This document shows, piece after piece, positions 1 through 6,187 of a stretch of 13,432 bases of DNA; position 1 is the first letter of the stretch, and each line of letters starts with the position of its first letter. The position numbers were made by a program, and so were the translations under genes. The stretch covers positions 7,119-20,550 of the forward strand of contig MGMW01000121.1 in the NCBI GenBank assembly GCA_001795035.1. The letters are read 5' to 3'. Under the pieces are notes generated by a model that did no database searches, had not been told where the DNA came from, and worked only from the letters and a program-made list of their open reading frames with translations. The stretch is from Chloroflexi bacterium RBG_13_53_26. GTDB taxonomy: Bacteria; Chloroflexota; Dehalococcoidia; UBA2247; RBG-13-53-26.

Positions 1-354
1 GAGGAGCTATGGACAAAGGGGGATGCTGACAAACTGGAGCAAGTACTGGGGAATCTGGTGGACAATGCCATCAAATATACCCTGGAGGGAGGCACCATCA
101 CCCTGTCGCTATTTCGGGATGGTGATTGGGCACGCTTGGAGGTGACTGATACCGGAATAGGCGTGTCTGCCGAGGACTTGCCTCATATCTTTGACCGTTT
201 CTATCGAACTGACAAGGCACGCTCCAGAGCGAGTGGGGGGACAGGTCTGGGGCTGGCTATTGTCAAAGGAATTGCCGAGCACCACGGAGGAAGGGTTACG
301 GTGGTCAGCGAGCCAGGCAAAGGCAGCACATTCACCGTCTGGCTGAAACTCTAA
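1..354 (+). CDS. Sensor histidine kinase, C-terminal ATP-binding part (5' truncated by window edge)
   Basis: This is the catalytic end of a two-component sensor kinase, which binds ATP and phosphorylates a histidine in the missing upstream part. The frame is open from base 1, so 117 codons are visible. In order they show the N box (LVDNAIKYT, about residues 19-27), the G1 box (DTGIGV), the F box (FDRFYR) and the G2 box (GGTGLGLAIVKGIAEHHGG), ending in the usual GSTFTVWLKL strand and TAA. This is a complete HATPase_c fold except for its first residues. Sensor, membrane and DHp segments lie outside the window, so the signal cannot be inferred. The close match to the PhoR/ResE/WalK style of C-terminus is family knowledge. 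A strong terminator follows about 90 bases downstream, so this is the last gene of its transcription unit. Confidence 0.95.
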   Translation, partial: EELWTKGDADKLEQVLGNLVDNAIKYTLEGGTITLSLFRDGDWARLEVTDTGIGVSAEDLPHIFDRFYRTDKARSRASGGTGLGLAIVKGIAEHHGGRVTVVSEPGKGSTFTVWLKL

Positions 355-440
355 TCATCTTCTAAGCATTTCATAATCTGAGCCTAAGCCTCGCCCAGTA
401 TACTGGGGTTGCTTGTGAGAGGTCACCCCCCTTTCTAAGC

Positions 441-474
441 AAGCCTGTCTACCAAAAGTAGGCAGGCTTTCTTT
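441..474 (+). terminator. Rho-independent terminator after the histidine kinase gene
   Basis: A 12-bp stem (441-452 with 458-469) contains one G-T wobble and closes a 5-base loop (CAAAA). A T-rich tail (TCTTT) follows on the plus strand. Read on the minus strand the hairpin lacks a T-run, so it serves mainly the kinase unit rather than the convergent lspA. Confidence 0.8.
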
Positions 475-512
475 ATGCCTCGAAGGTCTCACGGCAGCCC
501 AGTTGGCCAGTC

Positions 513-1073
513 TCAACCAGACTTCTCGACCGATGTCAAGCGTAGCCTAAGAAAGAAGATGCCAAAGAGAATGATGCCTATGATGATACACACGTCAGCT
601 ATATTGAAGGTTGTCCTCACAACACCACCCCGTAGAGCAAGATCAACAAAGTCGGTGACATGGCCAAAAGCAATTCGGTCCACCACATTGCCCAGGCTGC
701 CACCGATGAATAGTCCTATAGCTACATTGAGCAACTTACTATCGGAGAACACATACAGGCGGTACAGGTAGACAAAGAGAGCTATCACGATAAGGGGCAA
801 GAGCAAGGAGACAGCAGAAGGAGCGGGAACCCCAAAGATCATGCCATGATTGGCCACGCGAGTTATCCTTAGAACGCCTTCCTGGGGTATAGACTCTCCC
901 AGGATAAGTCCCTCTCTCACCCATAATTTACTGATCTGATCCACTTCCAGCGCCAGAAGAGCAACGATCGGAGCACCCTTCTGCAGCAGATTCGATAAAG
1001 TGAAGGACGCTGCTTCACTCCTCCCCGTGAAGTGGTTCATCTCTGGCTGACCATACCCGGTTTCAGTATTCAT
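513..1073 (-). CDS. lspA: Lipoprotein signal peptidase (signal peptidase II)
   Basis: This is an inner-membrane aspartyl protease that cleaves the signal peptide of diacylglyceryl-modified prolipoproteins. The 186 residues carry the family blocks in order: DQISK (45-49) at the end of the first membrane helix; TRVANHGMIFG (71-81), the counterpart of the usual N-x-G-A-x-F-G box; GGSLGNVVDR (124-133); and GHVTDF with TTFNIAD. The catalytic aspartates are D141 and D160, with supporting N129 and R133. Four hydrophobic stretches fit the four-helix topology (about 35-50, 86-105, 113-131 and 158-176). The polar N-terminal extension of roughly 30 residues is longer than usual, so M12 (ATG at 1038-1040) is an alternative start. 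Neither start has a strong ribosome site. The gene stands alone, convergent with the histidine kinase. Confidence 0.93.
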   Translation of the reverse strand: MNTETGYGQPEMNHFTGRSEAASFTLSNLLQKGAPIVALLALEVDQISKLWVREGLILGESIPQEGVLRITRVANHGMIFGVPAPSAVSLLLPLIVIALFVYLYRLYVFSDSKLLNVAIGLFIGGSLGNVVDRIAFGHVTDFVDLALRGGVVRTTFNIADVCIIIGIILFGIFFLRLRLTSVEKSG

Positions 1074-1356
1074 CTGCCACTCTCAGTCTCACATCGTCGG
1101 CTCAAAAAGGGTATCCGCAAAGCTACTTAGACAGGGGATCTACTAAATACCTCTTTGCAGGCTGCGCTCTGGCACATGAGTCAGATCAAGCAATTCACGA
1201 AACAATCTGACTGACAGCCAATTCACAAAATATCACAGAACGAATGTTAGGTCAAATTGCGATTGCCGGCATTATGTCCAGTTTCGACTATTGGTCTGAC
1301 AGGCCTGCAAACCGGCGAAAATTCTCTCCACACATTTGTCCAGATGCAGCCCATCT

Positions 1357-2118
1357 CTACCTCAGCAGCCGTCTCTTCATCATGAGCAGAGAAAGGGGAA
1401 AGAAGACGGCAATGTAACCTGCAATGACGCCCAACCCCCACCAAGCCCCCTCACCCGGACTACCAGTGACCACAGACCTCATCAGATTGGCCACCGGTGT
1501 CAGCGGGGCGATCCAGGCTATGTGCTGCAATACAGGCGGAAGAGTGTCCACGGGGAAAAATACATCCCCCAGAAAGAACATGGGGGTAATGAAAAGGGTG
1601 TAGTAGTAATTGAAGGAGTATATGGCAGGCACTACTGAAGTAAAGAAAAGAGCTATCGACGAGAACATCAGCCCAGCCAGAGCCGCCAAAGGGATTACCA
1701 GGAGCGCCCAGGGTGACTCCACCAGCCCGAAGGCAGCAATAATGACCAGGATGACACATGCAGTCAGAATGGAGCGGGTGGTTCCCCAGAATATCTCTCC
1801 GGCCGATACATCGTCGATGCTGAGGGGTGTGGCAATAATGGAATCGTATGTCTTCTGGTATTTCATACGGATGAAGCTACCGTAGGTGCACTCAAAGCTG
1901 GCACTGAACATGGCATAGGCCGCTATGATCCCCGGGGCGATGAACTCGATATACCTCTGACCCTCATCCAACGCCACATAGGTCCCCAGTCCAAACCCCA
2001 TGGCCAAAAGAATCAGAATTGGCTCGGCGAAGAAGCCCGGCACCTCGCTCCGCCACAGCTTGAAGAAGACATCTCGATTTCGCTGCCATACTCGCAGAGA
2101 ACGGTATGAGGGATTCAT
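1357..2118 (-). CDS. ABC-2 type transporter permease (NodJ/DrrB-like)
   Basis: This is the membrane subunit of an ABC exporter. The 253 residues hold about six hydrophobic segments (roughly 28-50, 58-80, 113-133, 137-161, 168-189 and 226-247). The opening RNRDVFFKLWRSEVPGFFAEP followed by ILLAMGFGLG is characteristic of the NodJ/ABC2_membrane family, whose members export polysaccharides, lipo-oligosaccharides or drugs. The ATG overlaps the TGA of the upstream ATPase gene by four bases, so translation is coupled and the two subunits presumably form one transporter. The protein ends in a basic tail (MMKRRLLR). The cargo cannot be told from the sequence. The spacer beyond the stop shows no clear terminator. 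Confidence 0.9.
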   Translation of the reverse strand: MNPSYRSLRVWQRNRDVFFKLWRSEVPGFFAEPILILLAMGFGLGTYVALDEGQRYIEFIAPGIIAAYAMFSASFECTYGSFIRMKYQKTYDSIIATPLSIDDVSAGEIFWGTTRSILTACVILVIIAAFGLVESPWALLVIPLAALAGLMFSSIALFFTSVVPAIYSFNYYYTLFITPMFFLGDVFFPVDTLPPVLQHIAWIAPLTPVANLMRSVVTGSPGEGAWWGLGVIAGYIAVFFPLSLLMMKRRLLR

Positions 2119-3032
2119 TGCTCTTTAAGTGACCTCCCTGTCAGCTTCAGAAAAACGTCCTCGAGTGTGGGGGCGTGCTGGTTCATGATGACCAGTTCAC
2201 CAAGCAGATCCTGGTCCAAGACCTGTCCATCGCCCTGAAAGATATAGAGTGTGTCCTCTATCTCCTGCCACTGCAGGCTTTGCTCGCTCAGCTTCAACAG
2301 CACCAGGTCTCTCCTCTCATCCGAGCGCAGGCGGACCTCCATAATCTGACTGCCTCCATATTTCTTGATCAGTTCCTGTGGAGAATCCAGCGCAATGATC
2401 CTGCCTTCATTCATGACAGCCAGGCGGTCGCAGAGGAATGAGGCCTCGTCCATGTTCTGGGTACAGAGGAGCAGCGTTGCCCCCTGTGCCTTGAGAGAGC
2501 GGAGCTTGCGCCACACCAAGTGTTTTGTCTGGGGATCCAATCCCACCGTGGGTTCATCCAGGATAAGGAGCTTGGGTTGATTGGTAAGAGCCCTAGCTAT
2601 TAGCAGCCTCCGCTTCATCCCGCCGGAGAGCTCTTCAATTTTCGCCCTCTGCCTGTCCTGGAGCTCAAACAACTGGAGATTGGCCATAGCCCTCCGCTTG
2701 GCTTCCGCCCTGGGTATATCGAAGTAGCGGGCAAAGGTGACCAGGTTCTCCAGTACATTCAGGTCGGGATCGAGGTTATCCTCCTGTGGCACAACACCCA
2801 GACTTGACTTGATCTGCCGTGGCTCTTGGGTGACGTCCTTCCCGTCAACCCGGATGCTGCCCTCGCCGATGGGAGAGACACCAGTGATCATGCGCACCAG
2901 TGATGTCTTGCCAGCACCATTAGGTCCCAGAAGACCGAAACACTCGCCGTAACCTACATCAAGGTCCACCCCGTCGACAGCCGTGATAGGCCCAAATCTC
3001 TTGACCACACCTCTGATCTGGATAACTGACAT
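2115..3032 (-). CDS. ABC transporter ATP-binding protein (NodI/DrrA-like)
   Basis: This is the cytoplasmic ATPase of the exporter whose permease follows with an ATGA overlap. In its 305 residues: Walker A GPNGAGKTS (36-44), Q-loop Q83 (VVPQEDNLDPDL), signature LSGGM (135-139), Walker B LLILDE (155-160) and D-loop GLDP (164-167). The switch position normally held by histidine reads TQNMDEA, so glutamine (Q192) stands in the H-loop. DrrA-type exporters are known for glutamine there, so this is a subfamily mark and not damage. About 80 residues after the ABC core form the C-terminal extension typical of exporter ATPases of this class. The ATG has no clear Shine-Dalgarno sequence, and a perfect 38-bp palindrome lies 17-54 bases upstream of it. 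Confidence 0.93.
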   Translation of the reverse strand: MSVIQIRGVVKRFGPITAVDGVDLDVGYGECFGLLGPNGAGKTSLVRMITGVSPIGEGSIRVDGKDVTQEPRQIKSSLGVVPQEDNLDPDLNVLENLVTFARYFDIPRAEAKRRAMANLQLFELQDRQRAKIEELSGGMKRRLLIARALTNQPKLLILDEPTVGLDPQTKHLVWRKLRSLKAQGATLLLCTQNMDEASFLCDRLAVMNEGRIIALDSPQELIKKYGGSQIMEVRLRSDERRDLVLLKLSEQSLQWQEIEDTLYIFQGDGQVLDQDLLGELVIMNQHAPTLEDVFLKLTGRSLKEQ

Positions 3033-3048
3033 TTCAGATCAATTTTAG

Positions 3049-3086
3049 CATCAGTTCCAGTTCGCTGCAGCGAACTGGAACTGATG
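3049..3086. repeat. Perfect 38-bp palindrome upstream of the ABC exporter operon
   Basis: Two 19-bp arms meet with no spacer at a central CTGCAG. The symmetry is perfect from 3049 to 3086 and breaks immediately on both sides. It lies 16 bases from the minus-strand ATG at 3032 and about 80 bases before the plus-strand promoter of the NifU-like gene. It could be an operator for a dimeric regulator of the exporter, or a stable hairpin in the exporter's 5' leader. No U-tract follows on either strand, which argues against an ordinary terminator. Confidence 0.9.
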
Positions 3087-3164
3087 AGGCATCTCAGAAT
3101 CCCTGAAACAAAGCACATCCAACATAGAGAGAACCACAGCTTATCGTGTCCGCAATAGTAGACT

Positions 3165-3192
3165 TTGCAGACTGACGATGGAGATGTAGAAT
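3165..3192 (+). promoter_or_regulatory. Candidate sigma70-type promoter of the NifU-like gene
   Basis: TTGCAG (3165-3170) and TAGAAT (3187-3192) are separated by 16 bases. Transcription would begin near 3199, giving a leader of about 36 bases that ends in the strong ribosome site AGGAGGAGG (3219-3227), eight bases before the ATG. Called from sequence only. Confidence 0.4.
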
Positions 3193-3234
3193 TCTGCTTG
3201 GCATACACAACGCGATCCAGGAGGAGGATAATAG

Positions 3235-3447
3235 ATGCGCGAGAGGGTACAGCAGGTCATCGACAGGCTCAAACCAGCGTTTGGTCCCACTGAAGTGACG
3301 CTGTTGAGCATAAAGGACGGCATAGTCAGGGTTCAGGTCTTTGCCCCCGGATGTCACGGCGGCCCGCCCAAAGAGGCGACCTTGGCTATACTCGAAGAAG
3401 AGCTGCAGGATGAGATACCCGAGATCAAGGAGGTCGTGGCTGACTGA
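3235..3447 (+). CDS. NifU C-terminal domain-like protein with altered cysteine motif
   Basis: This 70-residue protein has the size and pattern of a free-standing NifU C-terminal (Nfu) domain. An opening helix (RVQQVIDRLKPAFG) precedes a beta hairpin (VTLLSIKDGIVRVQVFAPG), a cysteine loop and a closing helix with IPEIKEVVAD. Canonical Nfu scaffolds bind a 4Fe-4S cluster at a dimer interface through C-x-x-C. Here the loop reads PGCHGGPP, with C40 as the only cysteine in the protein, so a standard CxxC cluster site is absent. A single-cysteine dimer site with histidine help, or a non-cluster role, are both possible; this is inference. The start is secured by a very strong Shine-Dalgarno sequence. 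It is divergent from the exporter operon and convergent with the synthetase-like gene; no other Fe-S assembly gene is nearby. Confidence 0.85.
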   Translation: MRERVQQVIDRLKPAFGPTEVTLLSIKDGIVRVQVFAPGCHGGPPKEATLAILEEELQDEIPEIKEVVAD

Positions 3448-3568
3448 AACCAGCCTTAGCTTTCAAATCCGACACAGTGTACGCCGCTGTGTAGAAAACC
3501 TCACCCGGTTGCCCTCGACAACGCAAGGCAACACCCCCTCCAAGATATAGCTAAGAGACAGGCAACCC

Positions 3569-4999
3569 TCATCGCTTTTCGTGGTAGCGTAGGAAGCGAT
3601 CCATAGCTTTGGCAGCACTCGGAATCGAGATATAGACAGGTAATCCGGCACTGGAGCATTTCTGCTGTAGCTCCAGCGCTCTCTGGCAATCAATGTCGGT
3701 GATAGAGCTATGGATTATGACAGCCATAGGTTTGCTCACTTCACAGTGAACCTTGAGAAGAGCATCGAGAAACATATCCGGCCAGAACCTGAAAGGCGAT
3801 CTCTCATGGGGCCACCCGGAGTTACTGATACTGACCTGTGCCACCACAAGATCAAACATACTATTGTCAGCCAGTAACCGCATGATACTGTATTGCCCCT
3901 CGCCCGATCCGATGTTGGTAATATCGAATGGATTACTCAGGATCATACCAGCATCGGTGTTGGAGAATCTGGCAACTACGTCGTTGATCTCGTGCTGGTC
4001 CTTCGGAGGCAGTGATGGCAAACTGAAGCCGGCATCGATATACTCGTCAGCAGTCAGCACGGTGAATCCGCCGTTGCTCCCGCATACAGTCATACTCCTC
4101 CCCTGCGGTGGAGGCATGTACGAGAAGGTAACCAGCATATCAACCAACTCATCCAGGCTGTACACTCTGATCGCCCCGTTTTGGCTCAAGAGAGACTCCC
4201 AGGCTTCATCGGACCCAGCCAGAGAGCCGGTGTGTGACGACGCCGCAACTGCTCCAGCCCCGGTGCAGCCACCCTTGAGAATTATGACCGGCTTGACGGC
4301 AGACAGATTCCTCAAAGCTTCCAGAAATCTCCGACCGTCCCTGACACCTTCGACATAGGCAGCAACTATCCGCGTCTCGCCATCCGTGGCAAAATACTCA
4401 AAGAGGTCGCTCTCATCCACATCCAAAGCATTCCCGTACGATATGGCCTTGCTGAAGCGAATACCTCTCTGGCCGGCTGCACGAATCAAATAGATGGAGT
4501 TGCCTCCGCTCTGGCTGATGAAACCCACACTGCCTTTCTCCTTCGGAAAGTCACAAGCAAACGACAGGCCTATTTCGGGGCAATATAGACCCAGGCAGTT
4601 TGGGCCAAGGAGGCGAACGCCTCTGGCGCGAGCTACACGCAATAGCTCCTCCTCCAAATCCAGCCCTCCCCTTCTACCACTTTCGGAATACCCCGCAGTG
4701 AAGAAAGAGACTATCTTCGCCCCTTTGGCGGCGCTGTCACTGACCAATTGAGGTGTGAAACGAGCCGGAATGCAGGAGATCACATAATCAACCGTACCTG
4801 GGACATCACTGATGCTGTGATACACCTTCAGTCCCAGTATTTCCCCGCCACTGGGATTAAGGGGATAGACCTTCCCCTTGAAGCCCGAATCGAGCATACA
4901 ACTAACAAAGGCATGCCCAATATTGTATGAGGTGGAAGCCCCCGCAATGGCTACCGAAGTATGATGGAAAAACGAATTGTCGATGCTCTGCTTTTTCAA
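3569..4999 (-). CDS. Acyl-CoA synthetase (NDP-forming) alpha-subunit-like CoA-binding protein
   Basis: This resembles the alpha part of ADP-forming acetyl/acyl-CoA synthetases, which interconvert acyl-CoA, ADP and phosphate with acid, ATP and CoA through a phosphohistidine. The 476 residues open with a Rossmann CoA-binding domain (VAIAGAS 16-22, LNPSGGEILG 47-56, GPNCLGLY 132-139). A first ligase-CoA domain follows (GFISQSGGN 159-167, ISYGNALDVDESD 186-198, ILKGG and SSHTGSLAGSD 254-264), with H256 the likely phosphorylated histidine. A second ligase-like domain carries SNPFDI (355-360). The ATP-grasp beta part is absent and is not encoded nearby, so a partner must lie elsewhere or the protein does something else. 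The start is TTG at 4999: no ATG or GTG precedes it in frame after a stop, and the CoA-binding fold begins right after it. There is no Shine-Dalgarno sequence. Confidence 0.87.
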   Translation of the reverse strand: MKKQSIDNSFFHHTSVAIAGASTSYNIGHAFVSCMLDSGFKGKVYPLNPSGGEILGLKVYHSISDVPGTVDYVISCIPARFTPQLVSDSAAKGAKIVSFFTAGYSESGRRGGLDLEEELLRVARARGVRLLGPNCLGLYCPEIGLSFACDFPKEKGSVGFISQSGGNSIYLIRAAGQRGIRFSKAISYGNALDVDESDLFEYFATDGETRIVAAYVEGVRDGRRFLEALRNLSAVKPVIILKGGCTGAGAVAASSHTGSLAGSDEAWESLLSQNGAIRVYSLDELVDMLVTFSYMPPPQGRSMTVCGSNGGFTVLTADEYIDAGFSLPSLPPKDQHEINDVVARFSNTDAGMILSNPFDITNIGSGEGQYSIMRLLADNSMFDLVVAQVSISNSGWPHERSPFRFWPDMFLDALLKVHCEVSKPMAVIIHSSITDIDCQRALELQQKCSSAGLPVYISIPSAAKAMDRFLRYHEKR

Positions 5000-5015
5000 G
5001 GTTGATACACGCCTG

Positions 5016-5045
5016 ATTATATAGCAGCTTCAGCCGTCTTGTGAA
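5016..5045 (-). promoter_or_regulatory. Promoter of the acyl-CoA synthetase-like gene, nearly leaderless
   Basis: On the minus strand TTCACA (5040-5045) and TATAAT (5016-5021) are 18 bases apart, matching consensus in 5 of 6 and 6 of 6 positions. The -10 box ends only 16 bases before the TTG start, so the mRNA would have a leader of about ten bases or less. This agrees with the missing ribosome site. Confidence 0.6.
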
Positions 5046-5297
5046 ATTCCGAGAGGATCAGGTGGCTGTCGGCAGAGGACAGGCAGAATCCCGACTCTAT
5101 ATTCCAAGCTACGGCCATAGTGTTCGGTTTAGGTGTATGAAGCATCACATGAGATATAAAGATTCAGAAGATGGAAATAAGTGCCATATGAGACAGAATG
5201 ACATATATGGTAGAATGGAGAAAATGATCGCCAAAGTGGTAAAACTCGGCCCAATCTCTTCCTACTATATCTAGTATTAGGAGTAGCTCTTATAGTT

Positions 5298-5963
5298 ATG
5301 GCCTTTTTAGAAAATGCTGGTGGGGAAGTAATTGGTGGTATAGTAGGCGGGATTGTTGTTCTTTCCGCCGTATCTTTGTGGTACAAATTTAGGACATTCC
5401 AACTATACTACCTAGACCCCCAAGAGAGCCCTACAGCAGAACATATGCGTGAATACACTGCTGTGAGAACAAATACAGGGCTTTGCCTTTTCCGTATCAG
5501 GCTTAGACCACGCCTAGGATTAGAACTAGAGAAATACAGTTTCGCCTTTTTTGATAGAGGGAAGCTCCCCTGGCTGGTTGGTAGAAGACGCAGTACGGAT
5601 GACGCTAAAATTTATATGATGCGCTACTTTAGCTCTAATGATCAACAATTTCATGATGCCGGTTTGAGGATTTTCAAAAATGAGGGTAGCTGTACAGAAC
5701 AACCCTTGCTTTCTCTTTCAGGCGGAAGTTGTACCTATTTTGAGTTGGGAGCAGAAATCAGCGACGCCCTAAAATCGTGGGAAGGAATACTCAGTTTTCA
5801 GATACATTATACGCGAGACGGCAACCCAGAGAAACGGAATGTGCGAACCAAGTTTTTGGTGAGAGCAAACGATAAGAGTACACCCTTTCGTTCTGTCGGT
5901 AAGAAAATCCTAAAAGCTACGCCGATTCCACGAGTTTCTCATATGAGAGATTCTCAGATTTGA
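5298..5963 (+). CDS. Hypothetical membrane-anchored protein, unrecognised family
   Basis: I do not recognise this 221-residue protein. A glycine-rich hydrophobic stretch (IGGIVGGIVVLSAVSLW, about 12-28) looks like a membrane helix. It is followed by a basic segment and a soluble domain rich in short beta-like stretches (YSFAFFDRG, AKIYMMRYF, CTYFELGAEI, GILSFQIHYTRDG), perhaps a beta sandwich; no catalytic motif is visible. The charge pattern suggests the soluble part stays in the cytoplasm. An AGGAG at 5279-5283 is 14 bases from the ATG, rather far. The frame stays open back to 5214 and encodes a second hydrophobic stretch just before the ATG, but has no ATG, GTG or TTG there, so the real start may be elsewhere or a base may be lost. 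Hand counts over 5341-5580 give about 43-48 percent GC, against 63 percent on a sampled line of the next gene, suggesting acquisition by transfer. Confidence 0.65.
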   Translation: MAFLENAGGEVIGGIVGGIVVLSAVSLWYKFRTFQLYYLDPQESPTAEHMREYTAVRTNTGLCLFRIRLRPRLGLELEKYSFAFFDRGKLPWLVGRRRSTDDAKIYMMRYFSSNDQQFHDAGLRIFKNEGSCTEQPLLSLSGGSCTYFELGAEISDALKSWEGILSFQIHYTRDGNPEKRNVRTKFLVRANDKSTPFRSVGKKILKATPIPRVSHMRDSQI

Positions 5964-6080
5964 TTAGATTTGACGAGGGAACTTTATGTCCAAATCAGAC
6001 CGATGTATCACATAAGATACTTAGTCTCATTTTTCACAAGCCATCCACCTCAACCGAACAGAACCGCTACGGTCTGGGAA

Positions 6081-6110
6081 TTGCTGGAATTCTCAAACCA
6101 GTAGTATAAT
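6081..6110 (+). promoter_or_regulatory. Promoter of the Old Yellow Enzyme-family gene
   Basis: TTGCTG (6081-6086) and a perfect TATAAT (6105-6110) are 18 bases apart. Transcription from about 6117 would give a leader near 70 bases. That leader holds a small hairpin (6150-6155 pairing with 6163-6168) just ahead of the GGGG-type ribosome site at 6175-6178. Confidence 0.5.
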
Positions 6111-6187
6111 CGAGCAGGTCAGAGGCGAACCTAAACGCAGGGTCATTGCGTCCAGAAGCATGCTGGACCAGAAAGGGGCTATGAAAC

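Noticed and set aside
475..771. 98-codon plus-strand reading frame opposite lspA
   Set aside because: It lies antisense to a well-supported gene, has a biased Arg/Ser/Pro composition and no domain.
2115..3032. Missing H-loop histidine as a sign of a dead ABC ATPase
   Set aside because: Glutamine at this place is usual in DrrA-type exporter ATPases, and all other nucleotide-binding motifs are intact.
3472..3492. ACACAG/CTGTGT hairpin between the NifU-like and synthetase-like genes
   Set aside because: It has a six-bp stem with a nine-base loop and no T-run, so it is not a convincing terminator.
5041..5274. 77-codon plus-strand frame before the orphan membrane gene
   Set aside because: No ribosome site at its ATG and no recognisable pattern. 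Only its last part matters, as a possible shifted start of the next gene, and that is reported there.
6005..6020. GTATC-N6-GATAC inverted repeat downstream of the orphan gene
   Set aside because: The arms are short, the extension is imperfect and it has no placement relative to a promoter; it is expected by chance in a spacer of this base composition.
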